Source of the DNA: Nannocystis sp. RBIL2
GTDB taxonomy: Bacteria; Myxococcota_A; Polyangia; Nannocystales; Nannocystaceae
DNA: 44,062 nt
Assembly (NCBI RefSeq): GCF_026626745.1
Contig: NZ_JAPNJW010000003.1
Location: 1 to 44,062, forward strand
Direction of reading: 5' to 3'
Shown: positions 8,722-17,723 of the stretch, piece after piece
Numbering within the stretch: the stretch's first letter is position 1
Layout: each line of letters begins with the position of its first letter
The notes under the pieces: generated by a model
Database searches by the model: none
The model's input: only the letters and a program-made list of their open reading frames with translations
Told to the model about the DNA's origin: nothing
Position numbers and translations under genes: made by a program

Positions 8722-11244
8722 TCAGCCCGGGCGGACGCAGTAGCCGCTGCCCTCGACCTTGTTGTTCTCGGTGCGGCACTCCTGCCACAGGTGCTCGGGC
8801 ATGCCGTCGTCGAGGACCACGAACACCGGGGTGGTGCCGTCGGTGAGGGCCATCGACGGGTTGGGCACGTCGATCGCCACGTCTTCGGCCTCGGCGGGGT
8901 AGAGCGCCTTCTTGGTCGCGCCCTCGCCGAGCTTGACGCCGCCCATGTCGGGGTCGCCCTCGTAGAAGCCGACGGTCACGCCGGCGGGGACGGCCGCCTG
9001 GCCGATGTTGCGCACGCGGGCGACCAGGCCGTAGGGGCCCTCGCAGCGCGGGAACAGGGCGGCGGTCAGGTCGGGCGCGGAGAATTCGCCCTCGGGCTGG
9101 ACGTTCTGCCGGTAATTGTTGAGACCGTCGGTCTTCCAATTCGGCGCCTCGGCGACCGGCACGCTGCCGTCCTCGCGGATGTTACTGATATGATAGGTGT
9201 GCTGATTCCACACGCGGCGGGTGCGGACCCACGAGCCGTTGGCGCTGCCGAAGATCCGGATGCCCGACTGGCGGGTGTTGTTGTCGGGGCAGGTGACGCC
9301 GTAGGCGTTGCTGGCGACGACGATGTCGGCCTGGCCGTCGTTGTCGACGTCGGCGACCAGCGGGTACTCCCACAGGGTGCCGGTGGTGTTGCAGGTGCTC
9401 GGGATCAGGTTGGTGCCGGTCTGACCGTCGTACATCCACAGGTGGTATTCGTCGGAGTAGATGACCTCGGCCTTGCCGTCGCCGTTGAAGTCGAACACCG
9501 ACGAGCCGGTCACCGCCGACGAGCAGTCGTGGGTCGTCTTGAACCACAGGTCGATGTCGCTGTTGGCGACATTGGGGTCCATCATCAGCTTGCCGCTGAA
9601 GACGATGTAGCCGACGGCCCCGGCGGCGCCGACGTCGGGCACGCCGTCGCCGTCGAAGTCGGCCACGGTCGGCGGGCCGCCGCCGTATTCGCTCTGGGCG
9701 TTGCAGAACACCTTGGTCGAGATGCCGTCGTTGATGTCGACGCCCTTGCGCACGACCTGGGCGCCGTCGGGGCTGTTCATGTCGTAGCGCACGACCTGCA
9801 TGGTGTGCGGACCGCCGCTCGAGATGATGACCACCTCGGGCTGGCCGTCGAGGTCGAAGTCGCCGACGCCGTGGTAGCCGCCGACGACCGCGTTGGGGCC
9901 GTTGCGGAGGTCCCACAGGATGTCGCCGTCGGCCCGGTAGGCGCGCTGGCCGTCGGTGACGTCGAGGAAGCCGTCGCCGTCGAGGTCGCTGAGGCCGGTG
10001 AGGCGCTGACCCCAGCTGGTGGCCGGATCGAGCTCGGTCTTCACCGCGCCGGTGGCCCCGTCGAGGAGGGTGAAGCCGACGAGGACTTCGGGGACGCCGT
10101 CCTGATCGACGTCGCCGATGGCCGGCGCCTGGTTGCCGCAGTGGACCTTGGTCGTGTCGGGCTGGGTCCAGAGGGTGGTGCCGTCGGCGTTGAAAGCGAT
10201 CACGCCGGTGTTCTGGGCGACCGCGTCGCAACACGAGACGCCAGCCGGCCCGGGGTTCATGCAGCCGACGATCTCGGGCACGCCGTCGCCCGTGAGGTCG
10301 GCGGCGGCGAGGCCACCGCCGGGCTGGACGACGTTGGGGACGCTGAACTTCTCGACGAGCTGGCCGCCGACCACCGAGATGGCGTGCAGCGTGCCCTGCT
10401 TGTAATAGGCGCCGCCGCTGAAGGTGCTGAAGACGATCTCGGGGATGTCCTTCTCGTTGACCTTGCCGTCGCAGTCGTCGTCGTCGAGGTTGATGACGAT
10501 CGGCGACATCATGACGTCGGTGGCGTAGGGCGAGGTGACCTGACCGCCCCAGGCGTGCTTGAGGACGATGCCGAAGTCCTGGACCGGCGGGACGACCTCG
10601 CACTTGGGCAAACAGGTGATGGGCTCGCCCTCCATCGGCTCGACGCCGTCGGGGCACTCGGGCGGCTGCGGGAGACACTTGCCGCCGTCGAGCGAGACGC
10701 CGCCCATGCACATCGGCGGCTGCTCGGCCTCGCCCAGTGTATATTCACAGTACGAGCCGTCAGGGCAATCGGTGGCGTCGACGCAATCGTCGCCGGGGAC
10801 GACGCACTCCTGGAACGAGCACACCTCGCCGACGCCGCAGCAGGTGTCGGTGCAGGCCTGGTTGATCGGGCAGCAGACCTCTCCGACGCACACGCCGTCC
10901 TCGCAGGTGTCGGCGCAGGCGGGGCCCATGTCCGGGCCCGGGCCGGTGGTGACGCCCATGCTGGTCTCGGTGGCGGTCGACTCGCTCGTGTCGCTGGTGG
11001 TCGGGCCGGTCGTGAGGGTGCCCTGAGTCTCGCCGACGGTGCCAGCGGTGTCGGGGCCGCCGGTGGTCGGCGGCGGGGCGCCGGTGCTGTCGGTGGTGGT
11101 GCCGGTGGGCGTGACGGTCGCGCCCGTGGTGGTGGCGACCGCGGTGTCGGTGCCGCTGCCGGTGGCGTCGCCGCACGCGGCGACCAACAACAATGTTCCC
11201 GTCCGCAGCGCACGCCGCTGCGACCCGCTCGAATTCCTACGCAT
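8722..11244 (-). CDS. FG-GAP/VCBS-repeat surface lipoprotein with Cys-rich neck
   Basis: 840 aa. A signal peptide ends in LLVAAC (lipid Cys ~24). It is followed by a Thr/Gly-rich linker of ~90 residues, then a Cys-rich block (~95-210) with closely spaced Cys pairs (CADTCEDGVCVGEVCC). The main body has at least seven DxDxDGxxD/E calcium-loop motifs of the FG-GAP type (for example LDGDGFLD, FDGDGVPD, FNGDGKAE, VDNDGQAD), which usually form a beta-propeller. The C-terminal part (from ~740, LVARVRNIGQAAVPAGVTVGFY) looks like an adhesion-type Ig domain of the CARDB kind. Binding or adhesion at the cell surface is inferred. The ATG at 11244 was chosen because it gives a compact RR-containing signal peptide. 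Confidence 0.85.
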   Translation of the reverse strand: MRRNSSGSQRRALRTGTLLLVAACGDATGSGTDTAVATTTGATVTPTGTTTDSTGAPPPTTGGPDTAGTVGETQGTLTTGPTTSDTSESTATETSMGVTTGPGPDMGPACADTCEDGVCVGEVCCPINQACTDTCCGVGEVCSFQECVVPGDDCVDATDCPDGSYCEYTLGEAEQPPMCMGGVSLDGGKCLPQPPECPDGVEPMEGEPITCLPKCEVVPPVQDFGIVLKHAWGGQVTSPYATDVMMSPIVINLDDDDCDGKVNEKDIPEIVFSTFSGGAYYKQGTLHAISVVGGQLVEKFSVPNVVQPGGGLAAADLTGDGVPEIVGCMNPGPAGVSCCDAVAQNTGVIAFNADGTTLWTQPDTTKVHCGNQAPAIGDVDQDGVPEVLVGFTLLDGATGAVKTELDPATSWGQRLTGLSDLDGDGFLDVTDGQRAYRADGDILWDLRNGPNAVVGGYHGVGDFDLDGQPEVVIISSGGPHTMQVVRYDMNSPDGAQVVRKGVDINDGISTKVFCNAQSEYGGGPPTVADFDGDGVPDVGAAGAVGYIVFSGKLMMDPNVANSDIDLWFKTTHDCSSAVTGSSVFDFNGDGKAEVIYSDEYHLWMYDGQTGTNLIPSTCNTTGTLWEYPLVADVDNDGQADIVVASNAYGVTCPDNNTRQSGIRIFGSANGSWVRTRRVWNQHTYHISNIREDGSVPVAEAPNWKTDGLNNYRQNVQPEGEFSAPDLTAALFPRCEGPYGLVARVRNIGQAAVPAGVTVGFYEGDPDMGGVKLGEGATKKALYPAEAEDVAIDVPNPSMALTDGTTPVFVVLDDGMPEHLWQECRTENNKVEGSGYCVRPG

Positions 11245-11369
11245 GCGCCACGAGAGCACGAACCCGCCGACGGCCGCAAGCGCCGGCGATCGCGGCCGTG
11301 CGCAGGCGCGCCGTCAGGTGGGCCGTGCTCGGTTGCGAGCCGGGCGTTTCGCCCGCGAATGCGAGGTCG

Positions 11370-12926
11370 TCATTCGACGGTGAAGGTCCGTGTCGGCGTC
11401 GTCACCTTCGCGCCGCACTCCTTGACGATCGCGTACCACTCGTAGGTCGCGCCGGACTTCAGGTCGCTCACGGTGTGGGCGAGCGCGGCGCCGGGGCCGG
11501 CGACCTGGCCGACGACCTCGAACACGCCGGTGGCCGCCGAGAGGTCGAGGGTCAGGGTGAACTGCTCCTTGTCGGAGGTCATCGACTTGTCGAGCGAGGG
11601 CGAGTAGGTCTCGACCTTGACCTGGTTCTTCTTGGGCGAGAACCGCCAGATCCGCATGTAGCCGCAGCCGCCGGCGCAGCCTTCACCGGGGAGGATGAGG
11701 TCCTGGTAGTCGGCGAGCATCGAGTGGATCTTGTGGCCCATGTAGTTGTCGGTGCGGCGCGCCCGGAACTGCTTGATGTGCCCGCTCGTCATCAGCTGGA
11801 CGTTGTCGACCTTCTTCATCACGTCGTAGATCTGCTTGCCCTCGGCGGAGAAGTCGCCGTTGGCCTTGACGATGTGGTGCGAGTTGACGATGCCGAGCGC
11901 GTGCGGGTGATCCTCGAAGACGCCCCGGGCCCACGCGAGGACGTCGGGGTTCTGGCCGAGGTCGCCGCGGTATTCGAGGCTCACCATGACGATGTCGAGG
12001 TTGCCGGCGCGGACGAGGATCCAGTTGTTGTCGTTCTTGTTGCCGTAGTGGCCGCCGTAGTACGCGCGGTCTTCGAAGCGCTTGACGCCGAAGTACTTGT
12101 TGAAGAGGGTGGTCGAGTTCGGGACGTCGTCGTGAAAGCTGGCGCCGTTGTCGTGGTTGCCGACGGCGATGCCGTAGGGGATGCCGTCGGGGAACTTGGT
12201 GCCGGTCTTCTCGAGGGTGCTCATCGCCGTCTCGGCGCGCTCCCACTCGATCTCCTCGATGTTGCCGTGCTGGACGACGTCGCCGTTGTGCAGCACCGCG
12301 ACGATGTTGTCGGTGTTGCGGTGGTCCCACACCCATTGGGTCTGCGCCGGGTATTGAGGGAAGTTGCCGGGGAACTGGGTGTAGTTCTGCGTGTCCGGGA
12401 GAATGACGATGGTGAAGTCGTCGGCGTCGGTCAGGGTGTGGACCTCGCGGAGGTGGAACTTGGCGGTCGCGTCGGCGAGGATCGTCCCGCCGATCGTGAC
12501 CTCGAGGTCGACCGACGGGCCAGGGACCGCGGCGCCGTCGGCCGGCGCGCTGGGCTCGGCGTGAAAGTCGACCGGCGGGGTGTCACCGCAGCCGGGCAGC
12601 AGCGGCTCGTCGGCGGTGTCCGTCTCGCCGGTGGTGCCCGTCTCGCCGCTGGTGGTGCCCGGTTCGTCGCCGGTGGTGCCAGGTCCGTCGCCGGTGGTGC
12701 CCGGCTCGTCGCCGGTGCTCGCGGCGGTGGTCGTGACGGGCAGGTCGGGGGCGGTGGTGCCGTCGTCGGGCTTCGAGGTGCTCGTCGGAGTGCTGCCCTC
12801 AGTGCTGCTCGCAGTGCTGCCTCCCGTCGTCGACGCGGTGGAGGGGACGAGCGCCGGAGCATTGTCGCCGCACGCGGCGACGAGCGCGACGAGGACGATC
12901 GAGGTGAGGCGGAGACCTGCGAGCAT
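11370..12926 (-). CDS. Calcineurin-like metallophosphoesterase lipoprotein
   Basis: 518 aa. The lipobox is LVAAC at Cys 19, followed by a ~90-residue linker with repeated EPGTTGD units. A beta-rich region (~118-165) precedes the catalytic domain, which shows metallophosphoesterase metal motifs in order: LPDTQNY (D178), HNGDVVQ (D216), GNHDNG (N257, H258), NSHH and SGHIKQF. A C-terminal beta domain (TVSDLKSGATYEWYAIV) resembles fibronectin III. The enzyme probably hydrolyses phosphoesters outside the cytoplasmic membrane; the substrate cannot be told. ATG 12926 gives a good signal peptide, and the upstream in-frame extension to 13097 was rejected. Confidence 0.85.
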   Translation of the reverse strand: MLAGLRLTSIVLVALVAACGDNAPALVPSTASTTGGSTASSTEGSTPTSTSKPDDGTTAPDLPVTTTAASTGDEPGTTGDGPGTTGDEPGTTSGETGTTGETDTADEPLLPGCGDTPPVDFHAEPSAPADGAAVPGPSVDLEVTIGGTILADATAKFHLREVHTLTDADDFTIVILPDTQNYTQFPGNFPQYPAQTQWVWDHRNTDNIVAVLHNGDVVQHGNIEEIEWERAETAMSTLEKTGTKFPDGIPYGIAVGNHDNGASFHDDVPNSTTLFNKYFGVKRFEDRAYYGGHYGNKNDNNWILVRAGNLDIVMVSLEYRGDLGQNPDVLAWARGVFEDHPHALGIVNSHHIVKANGDFSAEGKQIYDVMKKVDNVQLMTSGHIKQFRARRTDNYMGHKIHSMLADYQDLILPGEGCAGGCGYMRIWRFSPKKNQVKVETYSPSLDKSMTSDKEQFTLTLDLSAATGVFEVVGQVAGPGAALAHTVSDLKSGATYEWYAIVKECGAKVTTPTRTFTVE

Positions 12927-13207
12927 CCCCGGATTATAGGCGGGTGAACGCCCTCCGAGGGTGGACGGGGACCCCGAATCGCAGTTCGTGCGAGGGGGCC
13001 GGCACTCGGACCGAAGTGCCGTGGTAGCCACGCGGAGCAGCGCGAACGAGGACGTCGGCCCCGGAGCGCGCGTCCGACGCGGGGGCCCTCGATTCATGAA
13101 GGGTCCCCATTCGACGGTCCGCGGCGCGAGCCTGTCGGTGGCTCGTGACGCTCAGGTGATTTCAATCGGCCACGCGGTCCGACTCGCCGCATTCGCGGGT
13201 GCTGGCG

Positions 13208-13960
13208 TCATTCGAGCCAGTACAATTGCTTGTGCATCAACGCCGAGTATTGTTGCAGCGCGGCCTCGGCCTTGCGGATGCCGGTGAAGGTGGCGACGAC
13301 GGCGCGGTTGCCGTTGTCGTCCTGCCGCCACAGAGTGCGCCGGAGCGGCTTGAGGTCGGCGAAGTTGTCGGCGAGCGCGGCGACGTCGTCGTGGTCGATG
13401 ACGAGGGTCTCGAACAGGTCGCGCAGGGTCTCCTGCGGGTCGTCGGCAATGGAGGCGCGGACGAGGGTGGGGAGGCTGTCCGAGTCGCGGCGCTCGAGCG
13501 GGCGCTGGAGGTCGAACGCCCTGCCGGTGCCGGGGGACGCGAAGCGCAAGAACTCGAACCAGCCGAGGCCGTCGAGGACGTGACGCTCGGTCTCGAGGTC
13601 GAGCCGGGTGGCGAAGTGGCGCAGCGGGGCTTTCAGGCCGGCGACCTCGCAGACCGGCCCGACGAGGGTGCCGCGCTGCAGCTGGCGCAGCGACTCGGCG
13701 GCGTCGACGGGGCGAAAGATGGGCGGGCTGCCGAGGTCGCCGGCAGGGAAGCGCGAGTCGGCGTTCCACAGATCGTGGAGCGCTTCGGTGGCCAGGCGAT
13801 TGGCGGCAGCGGGGCCCTCCTGCGTCCCACCCCACACCTTCTGCGCCCATTGTTGCAAGGTGGCGGGGGTCTCGCGCCCGGCGATGAAGTCGCGCAGACG
13901 ACGGGTCAATTCCTCGGTCAAGGCACGGACGCGAAGGTCCTGCGAGTCGCCGACAGCCAT
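13208..13960 (-). CDS. Hypothetical protein
   Basis: 250 aa, with no signal peptide or membrane segment, so probably cytoplasmic. The N-terminal ~70 residues are helical (ALTEELTRRLRDFIAGRETPATLQQWAQKVW), a pattern seen in some small immunity-like helical domains, but the resemblance is weak. The C-terminal half is rich in charged residues and ends QQYSALMHKQLYWLE. I do not recognise a family. Start chosen at ATG 13960 because the upstream in-frame sequence is Arg/Pro-rich and not protein-like. Confidence 0.65.
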   Translation of the reverse strand: MAVGDSQDLRVRALTEELTRRLRDFIAGRETPATLQQWAQKVWGGTQEGPAAANRLATEALHDLWNADSRFPAGDLGSPPIFRPVDAAESLRQLQRGTLVGPVCEVAGLKAPLRHFATRLDLETERHVLDGLGWFEFLRFASPGTGRAFDLQRPLERRDSDSLPTLVRASIADDPQETLRDLFETLVIDHDDVAALADNFADLKPLRRTLWRQDDNGNRAVVATFTGIRKAEAALQQYSALMHKQLYWLE

Positions 13961-14142
13961 GTGACCCGAACATACCATGCGAGGCCGCGTCGGGGTGCCA
14001 TGCACGCGCTGCGGCGCTCCGTCGTCGCGTCCTCCGATCACCGGGCATGCTCGCACGATGTGCGTCAGGGACCGCCTGCGCAGGGAGCTGCGCGGGCGAG
14101 GCGCGTGAATGCAGAGGGACGTCGCGCGAGCGAAAGGTCGCG

Positions 14143-14811
14143 TCAGAACAGGCAGATCAGCAGGGGGGCGTCCTCGCACATCATGGTGATGGCGTCGCAG
14201 ATCTCCTTGGGCGGATTGCCGCACAGCAGCAGGGCGGAGAGCTGGAGGTCATCGCACAGCGCGAGCATCGGCTCGCCGGCGCACAGGCCGAGGCCGGACA
14301 GACACTCGGCCTTGTCCTGGGCGGCCTTTTCGTAGCATTTGAGCTGGTCGGCGGTGTCGGGCGACTGGGCGAAGATCTCGCAGGTGCAGCTCTGCGGCGG
14401 GACGGTGGCGGCGAGGCACTCGTCGACGCTGTCGTACATGCCGAGCGAGACCTGGCACTCGCACTGCGGGCGGTAGGAGTCGACGAAGGCGTCGTACCAC
14501 TTTGCGCAGGCCATGCCGCTGCCCTCGCCGCCGCCGCCGCTGCCCTCGCTGTCGTCGGTGGTGCCGCTGGCGGCGTCGGTGGTGCCGCTGGCGCTGTCGG
14601 TGCCGCCCATGCTGCCGCCGGTGGGCAGGTCGGTGGTGGTGGGCGGCGTGCCGGTGGTGCTCGTGGTGGTGCCGGTGGTCGGCGCCTCGGTGGTGCCGCT
14701 GCTGCTCCCGGTGGTGGTGCCGTCGGTGGTGCTCTCGGTGGTCGGGGCGCCGGACTCGCCGCACGCGAGCACGGCCGCGAATCCGAGCATGGACAGGTGA
14801 GATCGGGTCAT
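14143..14811 (-). CDS. Cys-rich lipoprotein with Thr/Gly linker
   Basis: 222 aa. The signal peptide ends in AAVLAC (Cys 17). Residues ~18-100 are low-complexity Thr, Ser and Gly, coded by ggtggt-type DNA, ending in a Gly run (EGSGGGGEGSG). The folded part (~102-222) has about twelve Cys (CAKWYD...CECQ...CTCEIF...CYEKAAQDKAECLSGLGLCAG). This suggests a disulfide-stabilised surface domain. The function is unknown. It is divergent from the next lipoprotein across a 393-base gap. Confidence 0.75.
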   Translation of the reverse strand: MTRSHLSMLGFAAVLACGESGAPTTESTTDGTTTGSSSGTTEAPTTGTTTSTTGTPPTTTDLPTGGSMGGTDSASGTTDAASGTTDDSEGSGGGGEGSGMACAKWYDAFVDSYRPQCECQVSLGMYDSVDECLAATVPPQSCTCEIFAQSPDTADQLKCYEKAAQDKAECLSGLGLCAGEPMLALCDDLQLSALLLCGNPPKEICDAITMMCEDAPLLICLF

Positions 14812-15204
14812 GCGCCTCGTGTCGTCCACGGTAATCGATGTCGCGCCGCGGCTCAGCGTCCGCGGGCGGAGACGCTGCCCGGCGGGGCAGGAGGTGGGCG
14901 AATTCGCCCCGGCGATGAAAGGGCGGAGACCGACATTCGGCCGGCAAGGGGCCATCCGCAATGGCGGTAGGTCGATCGCCATGCAGGACTCCTCGCAATC
15001 GCAGGGGGCGAGGGCGGTGGCAGCGCGCGACCAGGAGCGCCCGGCGGGCGGCGGGCGGGCGCCCGCCCGACGAGCTGGCTTTCGGGGCAGGTCGTGAGAT
15101 TGAGGGGACTCGCGGGCGGAGATGCCGGCGAAACGGCGATTGGCGGCGGGGCCTCGGAAAGTGGGACTTGACGCGCTCGGGCTCGCTGCTGCATTCACAA
15201 TGGC
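14812..15204. other. Divergent intergenic region with 18-bp perfect palindrome
   Basis: The gap between two divergent lipoprotein starts. A perfect palindrome, CGGGCGGGC followed by its complement, lies at 15052-15069. It could be a regulator site or a chance product of the G/C-rich composition. No convincing promoter boxes were seen. Confidence 0.35.
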
Positions 15205-16086
15205 GTGTCGTTCTTCGTTCTGGCTCCGCGAGTGATTTGGATGGGTCTTGTCTGTCTCGGCGCGCCGCTGCTGGCGGCGTGCGGCGAGGAGGAGGACTCG
15301 GGGCCGCTGCCGATCGGGCCGATCCAGCAGGTGTCGTACGAGGTCATCCCGACGCCGCTGTACGAGCTGGGGATGCTCGACCTGACGCTCGAGAACGCGA
15401 GCTACGAGCAGCGCGAGGCGTTCACGGTCGAGGTCCGCGACGCGATGCTGCCCGACGTGGTGGCGCTGGTCGGGCTCGCGGACCAGATGTTGGACACGGA
15501 GCTGACGCCGGGCGGGTTCCAGCGGGTGACGAACCCGTCGCTGCAGACGCGGCTGATGGCGAGCGGAGCGGAGGTCGAGTCGCTGGCGGCCGCGCTCGGC
15601 TACGTGTTCAGCCAGTGGAGCGTGCTGGTGACCGACTTCGCGGCGGAGGACGGCGGGACGGGCTACGCGGTGGTGACGTTCGACGTGGCGCAGGTCGACC
15701 CGGAGCTCGGCCAGGCGTTCTTCGATCACGCGGCCGACGTCGACGTCGGCCTCGGCGGCGGTTACTTCGCGTTCGGCTCGGAGGTCATCTACCTCAACCT
15801 GCGCGGGCCCGACGGCGAGCCCTACAGCGGGCTGGACGACGATTCGTTCGTGGCGGCGGTCGAGGAGGCGGCAGACAGCTTCGCGCCGTACAAGGCGGCG
15901 CTGGCCCAGGCTGGCGAGGCCGGGGTGATCTTCGTCGAGAACGACTGGAAGACCGCACCCGCCGGCGAAGACTTTTTGAATGTGCTCGACCCGCTCGGCG
16001 AGGCGGCGCTGGCCGAGCTGGCGACGCTGCAGGAGGAGCACGTGGAGCGCTTCAAGGCGGCGGTCGACGAGTACGGCTGGGAGTGA
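15205..16086 (+). CDS. Hypothetical lipoprotein
   Basis: 293 aa from GTG, with signal peptide and lipobox LLAAC (Cys 26) followed by an acidic stretch (GEEEDSG). The mature part is acidic and mixed alpha/beta (TLENASYEQREAFTVEVRDAMLPD; VTFDVAQVDPELGQAFFDHAADVDVGLGGG) with no family I recognise. It lacks the Thr-rich linker of its neighbours. The GTG start was preferred to ATG 15241 because it adds a positive residue before the hydrophobic core. Confidence 0.7.
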   Translation: MSFFVLAPRVIWMGLVCLGAPLLAACGEEEDSGPLPIGPIQQVSYEVIPTPLYELGMLDLTLENASYEQREAFTVEVRDAMLPDVVALVGLADQMLDTELTPGGFQRVTNPSLQTRLMASGAEVESLAAALGYVFSQWSVLVTDFAAEDGGTGYAVVTFDVAQVDPELGQAFFDHAADVDVGLGGGYFAFGSEVIYLNLRGPDGEPYSGLDDDSFVAAVEEAADSFAPYKAALAQAGEAGVIFVENDWKTAPAGEDFLNVLDPLGEAALAELATLQEEHVERFKAAVDEYGWE

Positions 16087-16171
16087 CGGGCGGGCGGGCG
16101 AGCTCGTCGTTTTTTCGCGCGGGGGCCGGTCACGTTTCGGCGGGTCGGCGGGTCTTCGAGGCAGAGGACCC

Positions 16172-16777
16172 ATGACGACGTTGCTCAGGATCGACGCCAG
16201 CGCCCGCTTCGAGGGCTCGAGCTCGCGGCGGCTCGCGGATCACTTTCAGGCGCGCTGGACGGCGGCGCACCCGAGGGCACGCGTGATCGTCCGCGACCTG
16301 GCGCGGCGGCCGGTGCCGCACCTCGACGCGCCCACGATCGCGGCGTTCTACGGGGCGCCGGTCGGCGCGGAACCACCGGCGGGCGTGGCGCTGTCGGACG
16401 CGCTGATCGCCGAGCTCCGCGCGGCCGACCACCTGCTGGTCAGCAGCCCGCTCTACAATCAATCGCTGCCGTCGGCGCTCAAGGCGTGGATCGATCACGT
16501 GGTCCGCGACGGGCAGACGTTCGTGACCCGCGACCGTCGCCCCGTCGGGCTGCTCGGCGCGACGTCGGCGTCGATCGTGATCGCGCGCGGCGGGGTGACG
16601 TCGGCGCGGGTCGACGACTTCGAGACGCCCTATCTGCGGGCGATCCTCGGCTTCATCGGCATCACGCGCGTCGAGGTGATCACGGTCGAGGCGACCGCGC
16701 ACGACGAGGCGGCGCGATCGCAGGGCTTCGCCGCCGCGATCGCGCAGGTCGATCGCCTGCTCGGCGCGCAGGCTTGA
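16172..16777 (+). CDS. azoR: FMN-dependent NADH:quinone oxidoreductase / azoreductase (AzoR family)
   Basis: 201 aa, the usual family length. The flavodoxin-like fold is shown by LLRIDASARFEGSSSRRLAD (FMN phosphate loop), the conserved SPLYNQSLPSALKAWIDHVVRDGQTF block and ARGGV near 130. These enzymes use NADH and FMN to reduce quinones and azo compounds in the cytoplasm. GAGG sits 6 bases before ATG. The 3' end faces the next gene across a palindromic repeat cluster. Confidence 0.88.
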   Translation: MTTLLRIDASARFEGSSSRRLADHFQARWTAAHPRARVIVRDLARRPVPHLDAPTIAAFYGAPVGAEPPAGVALSDALIAELRAADHLLVSSPLYNQSLPSALKAWIDHVVRDGQTFVTRDRRPVGLLGATSASIVIARGGVTSARVDDFETPYLRAILGFIGITRVEVITVEATAHDEAARSQGFAAAIAQVDRLLGAQA

Positions 16778-16833
16778 CGGCTCCGCGGGCAGGGAGGTCG
16801 GGTGCTCGCGGGAAGCGCGAGCAGGCGACTTCA

Positions 16834-16893
16834 GGACATGTTCTTCGAGACATGGCGCTCGCAGCATGTCCGTGGCGACATGTCGTGAGCGCC
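16834..16893. repeat. 14-bp palindromic repeat cluster 1
   Basis: CATG cores at 16837, 16851, 16865 and 16879, exactly 14 bases apart. An outer 7-bp stem GGCGCTC/GAGCGCC (16854-16860 with 16887-16893) encloses two units. It lies between convergent stops, where a bidirectional terminator would be expected. Confidence 0.75.
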
Positions 16894-16910
16894 ATCCGCC
16901 TGCGCGCGGC

Positions 16911-17723
16911 TCACTCGAGGTCGATGTGGTAGTTGGCGCCGAACTGCGAGTCCCAGGCCTTGCAGCCGTAGTAGTCCTGGTTCTCGAACCACAGCTCGAC
17001 CTCGCCGGCGCCCGCGGGCACGTCGAGCACGGCCGGCCAGGGGACCTGGAGGTTGCTCTGGGGGGCGGTGAGGAGCTTGTACTGGGCCGGGCCGCCGTCG
17101 AAGCGGTAGTGGACGCGGATGTTCCAGGCGTCGTGGCCGTACTTGGTGCCGCGGCAGTCGGGCAGGCGCGCCGGGTCGTAGGCGATCACCAGCGGGGCGC
17201 CGGCGCGCGGGGTGCCGAGGGCCTCGGTGACCCAGTCTGTCTTGAAGGACAGGCTGGCACCGACGCCGAAGTGCCAGTTGGCGCCGTAGTTGGAGTCGTA
17301 GGCGGAGCAGCCCCACACGCTGGTGTTGTGGAACCACATCGCCAGGTCGCCGGAGTCCTCGAGGGTGAAGACCGGCGGCTCGGTGCCCTGCGACGGGGAG
17401 TGACCGCCGGCCTCGAAGCTGCCGACGTCGCCGGCGCCCAGCTGGTGATAGCCGGTGATCGACCACGCGGGCTCGCCGTTCTGGTCGCCGCGACAGTCGG
17501 TCAGGCGGCCGTCGTCGTAGCCGACGAGGACGGTGTTGCCGGCGACCAGCGGGCCGCCGCTGTTGACGATGGTCCAGTTGTCGCGGAACTCGAGCAGGGC
17601 CGGCTGGATGTTGGCGGGCAGCTCGGTGCCCTCGCGCACCTCGACGGCGGGGGCCTCTTCCTCGTCGGGGGTGCAGGCGAAGGTCGCGGCGAGACAGGCG
17701 AGGACGAGCGAGTGAAGACGCAT
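16911..17723 (-). CDS. Lipoprotein with two tandem copies of a DUF6209-like domain
   Basis: 270 aa. Signal peptide with lipobox ATFAC (Cys 17), then an acidic spacer (TPDEEE). Two copies of one ~115-residue domain follow. Each has a CRG motif (TDCRGDQNGEPAWSITGY; PDCRGTKYGHDAWNIRVHY), then GDLAMWF or GEVELWF, and a final GCSAYDSNYGANWHF or GCKAWDSQFGANYHI. The pattern resembles the myxobacterial DUF6209 domain as I recall it; this was not checked. The conserved Cys pairs suggest a disulfide in each copy. The function is unknown. Confidence 0.78.
   Translation of the reverse strand: MRLHSLVLACLAATFACTPDEEEAPAVEVREGTELPANIQPALLEFRDNWTIVNSGGPLVAGNTVLVGYDDGRLTDCRGDQNGEPAWSITGYHQLGAGDVGSFEAGGHSPSQGTEPPVFTLEDSGDLAMWFHNTSVWGCSAYDSNYGANWHFGVGASLSFKTDWVTEALGTPRAGAPLVIAYDPARLPDCRGTKYGHDAWNIRVHYRFDGGPAQYKLLTAPQSNLQVPWPAVLDVPAGAGEVELWFENQDYYGCKAWDSQFGANYHIDLE

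Noticed and set aside
8791..11445. 884-residue plus-strand open frame
   Set aside because: Antisense of the FG-GAP lipoprotein; repetitive Val/Asp/Gly composition mirrors the repeats on the other strand.
14502..14834. Arg/Trp/Cys-rich 110-residue plus-strand frame
   Set aside because: Frame-shifted reading of the ggtggt-type DNA that codes the Thr/Gly linker on the other strand.
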